Below are positions 43,037-51,516 of a stretch of DNA of 64,000 bases, piece by piece. The notes beneath the pieces were generated by a model. That model was given only the letters and a program-made list of their open reading frames with translations. It made no database searches and was not told where the DNA came from. The stretch's first letter is position 1. Every line of letters starts with the position of its first letter. Location of the stretch: NCBI RefSeq assembly GCF_003207855.1, contig NZ_NKTZ01000007.1:1-64000 (forward strand). Direction: 5' to 3'. The DNA is from Komagataeibacter rhaeticus. GTDB taxonomy: Bacteria; Pseudomonadota; Alphaproteobacteria; Acetobacterales; Acetobacteraceae. The position numbers and the translations under genes are program-made.

Positions 43037-45756
43037 CAGCCGGGCAGGACAGCCCCCAGACCAGCGGCGGCCTGCCGCAACGCCTGGCCCGTGCCCGCCG
43101 GCAGGCCCGCCGCGCCCTGTGGGCGGAGCGGCTGTGGCCGCTCATGCTGCCTGCGGCGGATACGGCCATGGGCATTGCCCTGCTGGGCCTGACCCGCCTG
43201 CCCCAGCACCTGCCCGACAGCCTGCATGCCATCCTGCTGGCCGGCTGTATCACGGGAGTGGGCCATGCCACATGGCGGCAATGGCGCGGGATACGCCGCC
43301 CCACCCCGGCCGAGACCGACCGGCGGGTGGAGCAGGCATCCGGCCTGAGCGGCCAGCCGCTGCGCACCCTGCAGGACCGCCCCGCTTCCCCCCCCACACC
43401 GGAAACCGGCTATCTGTGGCAGCTTCACCTGAACCGTATCATGGCAGGCATGGGGCCGCTGCGCGGGGGGTGGCCACGGCCGCGCCTGCGGGGCGCACGA
43501 TGGTGGGCCGCGACGCCGGTCCTGGCCGTACTGCTGGCCGGTGGGCTGGCGTGGAACGGCAGCCATGCCCCCAGCCGGATCATGGCCGCCTTCCTGCCCG
43601 GCGTGGATGACAGCGACACCCCCGTCCCCCAGATCAATGCATGGATCACGCTGCCCGATTATGCCCCCGGCGCCCCGGTCTTCCTTGATGCCGCGCATGA
43701 CAGCGCGGACGTGCCCGCGGGCGCACAGCTGAGTGTAACCCTGAACGGGCTGGACGGCCGGCCCGTCCTGCGCGCACGGGCCAGCATGGGGCCACATGGC
43801 TTTCACGCACTGGGCAATGGCAGCTGGACCATGCAGGCCACCATACAGGCCAGTGGCCGCCTGACCCTGCGCGGCCGGGGCCGGACGCTGGCGCGGTGGA
43901 CCCTGCACGTCACCCCCAATCCCGCCCCCGACATTGCATGGGGCAAGGACCCTGGCAGCCGGGAGGGGGAATGGCGCACCCGCCTGCCCTATCACGCAGC
44001 CCAGCCCTATGGCATCGCGTCCATCCATGCCGAACTGGTCATGCCCGACAGCCCGCATGATGTGCTGGACGTGCCCATTCCACTCAATGGCCATCCGCGC
44101 GTGGCCGATGGTGTCGCCACACCCGACCTGTCCCAGAACCCGTGGGCGGGAGAGGACGTGACCGCACGGCTGGTTGCCACCAGTAACAGCGGCACACACG
44201 CCACATCCGCCCCCGTGCGGCTGCGCATCGGGGCACGCCCCTTCGTCAATCCGCTGGCCAAGGCCATACTGGACATACGCAAGCGCGTGGCCCTGCACCG
44301 TGAAAACCGCGTGCAGGCCGGGCGTGAACTGCTGGCACTGGCGCAGGCCGATACCATGCTGACCCACCATGCCGGGCTGATGGTGGCGCTGACCAGTGTC
44401 GCCGCCGTGCTGGGCAGCGACGACGTGACGGATGACTACGCCATAGCCCAGGCCACCGGACGGCTGTGGTTCCTGGCGCTGGATATCGAGCATGGCCGGC
44501 GCGACATGGACAACGCACAGGCCGATTTTGGCGTACAGGCCGCGCAGGAAGCGGTGCGCGAGCAGCTTGAGCACATGCGTGAAATGGGGGCGAAGGGACA
44601 GGGGCCGGACCAGCAGGCGGAACTCCAGCACCGCATGCAGGCGCTCAGGGACGCCATTTCACGCAAGATGCAGGCCCTGGCCCAGCAGGCCATGCGCGAC
44701 CATGCCGCCATGCCCGCCATTCCAGAAATGACATCGCGGGGGGAACAGAACCTCTCGCAGATGATGCAGCAGCTGCAGGATGACGCGGCAGGCGGCCATA
44801 ATGCCGATGCCATGCAGAAACTCCAGCAGATGGAGGACATGGCCGAGGGCATGCGCAACGCCACCCCGCAGGACATGGTCGCCCTGGCCCGGCAGCTGCA
44901 GGCCCGCCAGCAGGCAATGGAACTGCGCCGTGACCTGCGTGATCTGGTCAGCCGCCAGTCACAGTTGCTGGACCACGCCCAGCTGCGCATGGATCAGGAC
45001 CAGCGCCAGCGCGATCAGGAAGCGGCCAGCCACCAGACCGACATGGATGAGGACGGGGGCGACCTGTCCACCATGTCCACGGCCGACCTGCTGCGGCAGC
45101 TGGGTGTCACCCCGCCGGGTGCTACCCCGCAGCCGCAGCCCGCAACGCCCACACCCGCCAGCATGACACCGGAGGCCCGCGCCACCCAGCAGCATGCCGA
45201 CCGTGCGGTGCAGCATGCCCTGGCCCGCGCCCTGCATGAACTGCAACGCGAGTTCAGGCAGCTTGGCGGCAAGGACATGCCCGCGCTGGACAAGGCACAG
45301 GCGGACATGAAAGCCGTGCGCGCGGCACTGGGCGCGGGCAAGGACCCCGATGCCGCCAGCGCCGAGAAAAAGGTACTGGCCGACCTGCAGCAGGGTAGCC
45401 AGCAGATGCGCCAGTCCATGCGCAGCCAGAGCGCACAGGGGGCGATGACCGTTTTCCTGCCCATGCTGTCACAGGAGAACGGCAGGGGCAGTCATGGCAG
45501 TGGGGGCGATCATCCCGCCAGTGAGGATGACGAGGACGATACGGACCAGCAGGCCGGGGGCAGCGGAGACCGCGACCCGCTTGGCCGCAAGACCGGCGGC
45601 ACCCATGCGGGCATGGATAACGACACCCATGTGCCAGACAAGGCCAGCCGTGAGCGCGCGCGTGAAATCGAACAGGAACTGCGCCGCCGCGATGCCGACC
45701 GCACCCGGCCGCCGGAAGAACTGGAATATCTCGACCGGCTGCTGCGCGCTTTCTGA
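43033..45756 (+). CDS. DUF4175 (TIGR02302-type) membrane protein
   Basis: A 907-residue protein with two N-terminal hydrophobic helices (about 35-80), a further one near 160-180 and a beta-rich region (about 195-400). A very long helical stretch rich in Gln, Met and Ala (about 450-850) follows, with QQL/QAL/DLR periodicity of coiled coil. The C-terminal RPPEELEYLDRLLRAF is typical of the alphaproteobacterial DUF4175 family. The gene regularly follows lysA in this class. The function is unknown; a periplasmic or envelope structural role is inferred from topology. Confidence 0.8.
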   Translation: MTAGQDSPQTSGGLPQRLARARRQARRALWAERLWPLMLPAADTAMGIALLGLTRLPQHLPDSLHAILLAGCITGVGHATWRQWRGIRRPTPAETDRRVEQASGLSGQPLRTLQDRPASPPTPETGYLWQLHLNRIMAGMGPLRGGWPRPRLRGARWWAATPVLAVLLAGGLAWNGSHAPSRIMAAFLPGVDDSDTPVPQINAWITLPDYAPGAPVFLDAAHDSADVPAGAQLSVTLNGLDGRPVLRARASMGPHGFHALGNGSWTMQATIQASGRLTLRGRGRTLARWTLHVTPNPAPDIAWGKDPGSREGEWRTRLPYHAAQPYGIASIHAELVMPDSPHDVLDVPIPLNGHPRVADGVATPDLSQNPWAGEDVTARLVATSNSGTHATSAPVRLRIGARPFVNPLAKAILDIRKRVALHRENRVQAGRELLALAQADTMLTHHAGLMVALTSVAAVLGSDDVTDDYAIAQATGRLWFLALDIEHGRRDMDNAQADFGVQAAQEAVREQLEHMREMGAKGQGPDQQAELQHRMQALRDAISRKMQALAQQAMRDHAAMPAIPEMTSRGEQNLSQMMQQLQDDAAGGHNADAMQKLQQMEDMAEGMRNATPQDMVALARQLQARQQAMELRRDLRDLVSRQSQLLDHAQLRMDQDQRQRDQEAASHQTDMDEDGGDLSTMSTADLLRQLGVTPPGATPQPQPATPTPASMTPEARATQQHADRAVQHALARALHELQREFRQLGGKDMPALDKAQADMKAVRAALGAGKDPDAASAEKKVLADLQQGSQQMRQSMRSQSAQGAMTVFLPMLSQENGRGSHGSGGDHPASEDDEDDTDQQAGGSGDRDPLGRKTGGTHAGMDNDTHVPDKASRERAREIEQELRRRDADRTRPPEELEYLDRLLRAF

Positions 45757-45815
45757 CCCGTGGGCGGGACTGGTCGTCCGCTCCGCCATGCGGTCATAAA
45801 CCAACTCCTTTCCAC

Positions 45816-45868
45816 AAAGCTTCATGGAACGCCGCCTTTTTGAAAAAAGACGGCACCCAAAAACTTTT
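45816..45868 (-). repeat. Dispersed hairpin repeat, copy C
   Basis: In reverse orientation relative to copies A and B. The stem 45831-45834 / 45851-45854 continues inward over a C-A mismatch by C+T5 / A5+G, the same plan as copy A. Outer bases differ but still pair. An AAGCTT lies on one flank and AAAAACTTTT on the other. It sits between the converging DUF4175 and antiporter genes. Confidence 0.8.
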
Positions 45869-45987
45869 ATTCTTTATCAACAAGTTATTTTGTGGCGGCC
45901 ATTCACGCCCCGTTGTCCATGCAAAAAACGCCCGCAGCCACGCCAGGGCCAACGGGCGTTCCATGGAGACCGGCTCCCCTCATGGGA

Positions 45988-48612
45988 TCAGGCGTCGGTT
46001 GCCTCGCTGTCATGATTGATCGGAATGGCGCGTGTGACCGGGGCCGTGGCCAGGTCAATGGCATCATAGGACGGCGGGCTTTCCGGCGCATCTTTCCCGG
46101 CCTGTGGCAGAAGCTGGGCATCGGGCAGTTCACCCTTGCTGCGCGCCTGCACCAGACGTTCAAGGTTTTCACCGATACGGGGATAGTCTTCCACCAGCTT
46201 GCGGAAATCGCGTGCGCTCATGGTCATGAAATGGCCGAACTGCAACGACCGGCTGGTTGCGGTTACCCGTTCGTCGCGCAGCGCTTCCTCCGCCCCCAGT
46301 ACGGCGCCCGCGCCAAAACGGACATCGTGCTTGGGGTAATGGGTCTCTGCCAGTCCCGCGCTGATGAAATAGACCGTGCGCACCTTCTGCCCCTTGCGGT
46401 ACAGCCGCTCACCGGGGGAGGAAAAGTGGATGGACATCTTCATCGCCACGTCATGCAGCACGCCATCGGCAACCCCTTCGAACAGGGGGAAGTTGTGGAT
46501 GCGGCTTTCAATCCCGGCGCGGATGTTGAACTTCAGGCGGAAATCAAGCTGTTCACGCCGATGTTCCACATCCTTGTGCAGTTCGCGGTGCAGTTCCTCG
46601 CTCAAAAGCGAGTCGGCCATCAGGGTATCGTATTTTTCCTCTTCCAGCCTGAGCGCGATCTGGCGCAGCATCCGGTTTTCCAAGGCTTCGGAATAACCGT
46701 GATAATGCAGCCGCAGGGTCTGCAGGGCTTCATCCAGCAGCTTGCACTGGCGGCCCAGCACCTCTCCCACGATTTCACTGATACGCGTACCAAGCGTGGG
46801 CTCCATGCGCTGGCGCATGAAACGTGTAAGCGAAAGCGAGACGAAATAGCCGATCATCAGCATCTCGAACCGCTCCATCATGCAGTACATGAGCGGCGTA
46901 TCGAAATTGAAGCGGTGATGGATGACCTGCGCCACACGGAAACGCAGCGAGGGCCGCAGCCGGCGCCGCAGGGCGCGGACATAGCCGAAACGCCCTTCCA
47001 GCCGCGCGCCATCCACCATCGCCTCGGCCGAACGGAGCAGCGTCTCCATCACCCGGCGCGACAGCCCCTGTATGCGGAACAGGTCCAGCAGGATGGAACG
47101 CTCCCGGTTGGCAATGACAATCAGCGCCAGTGTCACACGCTGCCGGTCCCCCAGGGCAGTGTCAAAGGTATTGGCCTGCTCTTCCGAATGGACGCGGCGG
47201 TCCAGCACATCGACCACGGTAGTGGTGACATTGGGCGAGAAACCCAGCTCCCCCGCCACTTCGCGCGTCTGGTCACGTACCTCCCCCAGCCCGATGGCCA
47301 GGATCTGGTGGCGCAGCGCCTGATCGATCAGCGGAAGCTGGTCCAGCTTGAGAAACAGCACGAGATAGCGCAGCGACAGGCCGTTGACGAACAGCGTGAT
47401 CAGCACGAAGCCCGTGGCGATGATGCCGATGAAATGGGCAACACTGCTGGAAACATGTTCGTTCTCGGTCACCGCCAGCGCCAGCGCCAGTGTGATCGCA
47501 CCGCGCAGCCCCCCCCACACCATGGTCACCTTGAACGGCGTTGGCACCGGCGGCGACAGCTTGGTGGCGGCAAGAACGGGCAGCATGCCAAACACCACCG
47601 CCCCGCGGGCCAGAAGCCCGGCACCTGCGGCCAGCAGGATCAGCACGCAGTCCCATCTGGTCATGCCCACCAGCAGGCGCGGCACCAGCATGGACGCCAG
47701 CACGAACACCAGCGACCCCGCCCAGAACACAAGCTGCTGCCACAGCTCGTTCAGGAACCGCCATGTCTGGGGCCGGAAGGTGGACGGGCCATAGATGGAG
47801 ATGGTCAGCCCAGATGCCGCCGTGGCCACGACACCGGAAAATCCCAGGAATTCATCACAGACGATATAGGCCAGGTAGGGCAGCGCCACGGTCAGCGTGA
47901 CTTCGGCCGCCGGGGCCGCCCCCAGCGCCGGAATGAGCATGAGCGTCAGCCGCCCGAACACCACGCCGATGATGAGCGCGCCGATGAAGGAGACGAGGAA
48001 TTCCAGCATCGCCCCGCCCAGCATGATCTTGTGATGCGAGGTGATGGAGCCGAGCAGGATGGTGAAGATGGAAATGGCGGCGGCATCATTGAGCAGCGCC
48101 TCGCCTTCCACCAGGCGGGTCAGGCGGCTTGCGGCACCGATTTCCTTGAAGATGCCCGCCACCGCCGACGGATCGGTCGTGGCCACGATAGAGCCCAGCA
48201 GCAGGCACACCGCCAGCGGCATGCCGGCAAAGGGATAGAGCGCGAAGCCGATCGCCGCCGTGGACACGGCCACCGCCACCACGGCCAGAAGCAGCACGGT
48301 CGCGGTTTCATGCGCAAGCCTGCGCACGTCAATGCCCAGTGCCCCCTGGAACACCAGTATGGGCAGGAAGATCAGCAGGAAGGCTTCGCTATTGAGCGGG
48401 AAGTCCAGCAACGTCTGCGCCGCGCCACTGAAAATTTCCATATGGGAATTGCGCAGTACCAGATCGGCCGCGCCACCAATCACGATGCCCACAATGGCCA
48501 GCAGGACGGTTTCGGACAGTTCCAGGCGGCGGGCAAGCGGCTGCACCGCACTGACCACGACAAGCAGTACGGCAATTGCCATCAGGATTGCTGCCAGACC
48601 CGCTATCTCCAT
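45988..48612 (-). CDS. CPA1 Na+/H+ antiporter with cyclic-nucleotide-binding tail
   Basis: An 874-residue protein. Residues about 5-430 form ~12 membrane helices with the ion-binding TDPSAV and GEALLNDAAAI (Asn-Asp pair) of the CPA1/NhaP family. A long cytosolic helical linker follows (about 440-690). A cyclic-nucleotide-binding-type barrel (about 705-800: SPGERLYRKGQKVRTVYFISAG) comes next, with a charged tail. The order transporter-linker-CNBD is like plant SOS1 and some bacterial homologues. It should exchange Na+ or K+ for H+ in pH homeostasis, relevant to an acid-producing organism. ATG 48612 follows GGGGA. Confidence 0.85.
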   Translation of the reverse strand: MEIAGLAAILMAIAVLLVVVSAVQPLARRLELSETVLLAIVGIVIGGAADLVLRNSHMEIFSGAAQTLLDFPLNSEAFLLIFLPILVFQGALGIDVRRLAHETATVLLLAVVAVAVSTAAIGFALYPFAGMPLAVCLLLGSIVATTDPSAVAGIFKEIGAASRLTRLVEGEALLNDAAAISIFTILLGSITSHHKIMLGGAMLEFLVSFIGALIIGVVFGRLTLMLIPALGAAPAAEVTLTVALPYLAYIVCDEFLGFSGVVATAASGLTISIYGPSTFRPQTWRFLNELWQQLVFWAGSLVFVLASMLVPRLLVGMTRWDCVLILLAAGAGLLARGAVVFGMLPVLAATKLSPPVPTPFKVTMVWGGLRGAITLALALAVTENEHVSSSVAHFIGIIATGFVLITLFVNGLSLRYLVLFLKLDQLPLIDQALRHQILAIGLGEVRDQTREVAGELGFSPNVTTTVVDVLDRRVHSEEQANTFDTALGDRQRVTLALIVIANRERSILLDLFRIQGLSRRVMETLLRSAEAMVDGARLEGRFGYVRALRRRLRPSLRFRVAQVIHHRFNFDTPLMYCMMERFEMLMIGYFVSLSLTRFMRQRMEPTLGTRISEIVGEVLGRQCKLLDEALQTLRLHYHGYSEALENRMLRQIALRLEEEKYDTLMADSLLSEELHRELHKDVEHRREQLDFRLKFNIRAGIESRIHNFPLFEGVADGVLHDVAMKMSIHFSSPGERLYRKGQKVRTVYFISAGLAETHYPKHDVRFGAGAVLGAEEALRDERVTATSRSLQFGHFMTMSARDFRKLVEDYPRIGENLERLVQARSKGELPDAQLLPQAGKDAPESPPSYDAIDLATAPVTRAIPINHDSEATDA

Positions 48613-48837
48613 TCAAAATCCCCGATTCATGGCCATGCGACGACTATAGTCCAATCCTAGTGACCGACCATGAACAGATTATGTTCATTACATTGCAGAT
48701 CAGCGAAACGGGACCTGAGACGACCGGTATCCGGTGGCATGGAAGCACGGCCACATGGATTGCCCGGTCAAGTATCAATAATGCCACAGGCCCGTTGCAG
48801 GAACAACACAGGCCAGATCACTTTATGTTCCAGTCCT

Positions 48838-49458
48838 TCACATCCCCGCCGGGACGGCCGTTGCCGCCAGCCATGCCTTTACCTGCGCCTGCGGGTCGGG
48901 CATGCGGATGAAGTCGGATACGGCGGAAACACAGTCCGCCCCGGCCGCCAGGCACAGCGGCGCGCGTTCAAGCGTAATCCCGCCAATGGCAACCAGCGGG
49001 ATGGTGCCGATGCGCTGCTTCCACCGGGTCAGCTTGCCCGTTCCCTGCGGAGCCCAGGGCATTTTCTTGAGTTTTGTGGGCCAGACCGGACCCAGCGCAA
49101 CGTAATCGGGTGCAACCGACAGGGCGCGCTCCAGCTCCGAATCGCTATGCGTGCTGACGCCCAGCCGGATGCCCGCGGCACGGATGGCGGACAGGTCCGC
49201 CGTATCCAGATCCTCCTGCCCCAGATGGATGTAGTCCACCCCTTCCGCTATCGCGATCCGCCAGTAATCATTCAGCACCAGCGTCACGCCATGCGCCCGT
49301 GCCTGACGGATTCCTTCGCGGATTTCATGGTGCAGGGCCTCATCCGCCATGTCCTTCAGGCGCAGCTGTATCAGCCTTGCACCCGCCTGCCCCAACCGGG
49401 CAACCCACTGCGCGGTATCGACAACCGGATAGATGCGCGAGGGCAGCGGGGTGTTCAT
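48838..49458 (-). CDS. thiE: Thiamine-phosphate synthase
   Basis: A 206-residue TIM-barrel enzyme: [31 protein letters not shown], and VAIGGIT for phosphate binding. It joins HMP-PP and the thiazole phosphate. It is the last gene of thiO-thiS-thiG-thiE; its ATG overlaps the thiG stop. The lysine-rich [13 protein letters not shown] loop matches the anion-binding segment of the family. Confidence 0.93.
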   Translation of the reverse strand: MNTPLPSRIYPVVDTAQWVARLGQAGARLIQLRLKDMADEALHHEIREGIRQARAHGVTLVLNDYWRIAIAEGVDYIHLGQEDLDTADLSAIRAAGIRLGVSTHSDSELERALSVAPDYVALGPVWPTKLKKMPWAPQGTGKLTRWKQRIGTIPLVAIGGITLERAPLCLAAGADCVSAVSDFIRMPDPQAQVKAWLAATAVPAGM

Positions 49459-50225
49459 AGTACCGCCTGCCCGATGACGGGGGTGGAGGGCACGGCCATG
49501 TCGCGCTCTTCCATCGGGTCGGCCACATAGGCCATGCGCCCGGCCTCGACCGCCAGGGCAAAGGCACGCGCCATTTCCGCCGGGTTGCCGGCCTTGGCCA
49601 CCGCCGTATTGATCAGCACCGCGTCATAGCCCAGTTCCATGGCCTGCGCCGCATGCGAGGGCACGCCGATCCCGGCATCCACCACCATCGGCACATCGGG
49701 GAAATGGGCCCGCAGCGCGCGCAGGCCGAACAGGTTGTTCAGCCCCTTGCCCGAACCGATGGGCGCGCCCCAGGGCATCAGGACCTCACACCCCGCGCGC
49801 AGCAGGCGTTCGGCGCCGACCAGGTCCTCCGTCATGTAAGGAAAGACCCTGAAGCCATCTTCCACAAGAATCCGCGCGGCCTCGACCAGTGCGAACATGT
49901 CGGGCTGCAGGGTATCGGATTCGCCAATCACTTCGAGCTTGATCCAGTCGGTGCCAAACACCTCACGCGCCATCTGCGCCGTGGTCACGGCTTCGCGCAC
50001 GGTATGGCAGCCCGCCGTATTGGGCAGCACGGGCACGTCCAGTTCCCGGATCAGGTTCCAGAACGCTTCCCCCGCGCGCGATCCCGCCGCCTCGCGCCGC
50101 AGCGATACCGTCACCACCCCGGCACCGGCACGCCGTACCGCGTCACTCAGGATTTCGGGCGAGGGATACTGGGCCGTGCCCAGCATCAGGCGTGACGTCA
50201 GCGCCGTGCCATAGAAAAGGGTCAT
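49455..50225 (-). CDS. thiG: Thiazole synthase
   Basis: A 256-residue Thi[11 protein letters not shown] at the N terminus, VSLRR, the Schiff-base Lys in [21 protein letters not shown], and [17 protein letters not shown]. It makes the thiazole phosphate from DXP, dehydroglycine and ThiS thiocarboxylate. Start 50225 follows GGAGG at 8 bases; thiS ends 4 bases upstream. Confidence 0.95.
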   Translation of the reverse strand: MTLFYGTALTSRLMLGTAQYPSPEILSDAVRRAGAGVVTVSLRREAAGSRAGEAFWNLIRELDVPVLPNTAGCHTVREAVTTAQMAREVFGTDWIKLEVIGESDTLQPDMFALVEAARILVEDGFRVFPYMTEDLVGAERLLRAGCEVLMPWGAPIGSGKGLNNLFGLRALRAHFPDVPMVVDAGIGVPSHAAQAMELGYDAVLINTAVAKAGNPAEMARAFALAVEAGRMAYVADPMEERDMAVPSTPVIGQAVL

Positions 50226-50229
50226 GCCG

Positions 50230-50430
50230 TCATCCTCCCTGCATGGGGGCCAGAATCTCCACCCGCGCGCCTTCGCGCAGGGGCTGGGCAGCACGCCTGC
50301 CCGCCGGTACGAAGGCACCTTCCACGGCCGTGGCAATGCGGGCCTTCGCGTCATAGCCCAGTTCTTCAAGCAGGGCCGCGAGTGTGGTGGCCGTTACGTC
50401 GTGGTGGTTGTCGTTCACCATAATCTGCAT
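50230..50430 (-). CDS. thiS: Sulfur carrier protein ThiS
   Basis: A 66-residue ubiquitin-like protein ending in Gly-Gly (APMQGG), the site of thiocarboxylation. ATG 50430 follows AGGAG at good spacing; the longer open frame into thiO is not real. It donates sulfur to ThiG encoded next. Confidence 0.93.
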   Translation of the reverse strand: MQIMVNDNHHDVTATTLAALLEELGYDAKARIATAVEGAFVPAGRRAAQPLREGARVEILAPMQGG

Positions 50431-50458
50431 GTCCAACTCCTGTGCGGGAGGGTCCGGT

Positions 50459-51451
50459 TCACGCGCCGAACACGATATCTGCCGCCTCCGCCGCCCTGAC
50501 GGGGGAAAGCAGGAAGCCATGGCGGTACATGCCATTGATGTGGATGTGCCGCCCGTCGCGCCGGACGGCGGGCATGTTGTCGGGATAGGACGGACGCAGG
50601 CCGGTACCGGTCTCCAGTATCTCGGCCTCGCCAAAGGCCGGGTGCAGGGCATAGACCGCGCCCAGCATCTCCACCATGGAGCGCAGGGTCATGGGACCTG
50701 CGTTTTCACTTTCAATCATGGTCGCGCCCACCATGTACACATGGTCGGCACGCGGCACGATATAGATGGGAATGCGCGGATGCAGCATGCGCACGGGCCG
50801 GCGCAGCCCCACATCGGGACAGCGCAGCAGCAGCATCTCGCCCCGCACCCCGCGCATGTCCGCCATCTGGCTGCGTGCCGCAATGCCCGTGCAGTCCAGC
50901 ACCCAGTCATGACCGTCCATGGCCTGACCGGCGGGAACGTTGAAACTGATTTTTCCACCCAGGGCCACCAGCCTGTCCGCCAGCGCCACCAGCGCCCGGC
51001 GCGGATCGACATGGCCTTCGCCGGCAAAGAACAGCGCACGCGAAAAACGGTCCGCCAGATCGGGTTCAAGGGCCGCGATCTCGCCCTCGCCTATGGTAGT
51101 GAAATGCGCAGTCCGGCGGCCGAAACGCGCGATCTCGCCCACATCGCGCGCGGGGGCAAGGACCAGAGTGCCATTGCGCACGACACCGGGCACATGCGCA
51201 TCCCACCAGTCGAGGGAGGAAAGGGACTGCCCGGTCACCTCCGGTGTTGCGGACTCCGCCTCGCACCACGGGGCCAGCATGCCCCCCGCCTTCCATGAAG
51301 CCCCCGAACCGACCCGTGGCCCGCTTTCATGCACATGGACCCGCGCCCCCCGTTCGGCCAGCGTCACGGCAGCCGTCAGGCCGGAAACGCCCGCCCCCCG
51401 TACAAGGACGGATGGCCCCGATCCGGTAGGTAAAGCCGTTTGTGCTGCCAT
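50459..51451 (-). CDS. thiO: Glycine oxidase ThiO
   Basis: A 330-residue FAD-dependent oxidase of the DAAO family: the dinucleotide motif VRGAGVSGLTAAVTLAERGA, SGASWKAGGMLAPWCE (typical of ThiO), and a C-terminal GLRPSYPDNMPAV / GMYRHGFLLSP. It supplies dehydroglycine for thiazole formation in aerobes. First gene of thiOSGE. The 65-bp gap behind glmS shows no TPP riboswitch. Confidence 0.9.
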   Translation of the reverse strand: MAAQTALPTGSGPSVLVRGAGVSGLTAAVTLAERGARVHVHESGPRVGSGASWKAGGMLAPWCEAESATPEVTGQSLSSLDWWDAHVPGVVRNGTLVLAPARDVGEIARFGRRTAHFTTIGEGEIAALEPDLADRFSRALFFAGEGHVDPRRALVALADRLVALGGKISFNVPAGQAMDGHDWVLDCTGIAARSQMADMRGVRGEMLLLRCPDVGLRRPVRMLHPRIPIYIVPRADHVYMVGATMIESENAGPMTLRSMVEMLGAVYALHPAFGEAEILETGTGLRPSYPDNMPAVRRDGRHIHINGMYRHGFLLSPVRAAEAADIVFGA

Positions 51452-51516
51452 GCGCTGCGTCCCCCTGCTGTTGTCGCGACGACCCGCGATGATTGTGCCG
51501 ACCCGCTCCCGCCTGT

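Noticed and set aside
45872-45885. DnaA-box-like TTATCAACA near repeat C
   Set aside because: Single imperfect match in an A/T-rich intergenic patch far from dnaA; expected by chance.
45892-48660. A 922-codon open frame on the plus strand opposite the antiporter
   Set aside because: It mirrors the antiporter gene in frame, with a composition dominated by Gln/His/Arg; the minus-strand protein has clear antiporter and CNBD motifs.
51452-51516. TPP riboswitch ahead of thiO
   Set aside because: The gap to glmS is only 65 bp and shows none of the conserved TPP aptamer segments.
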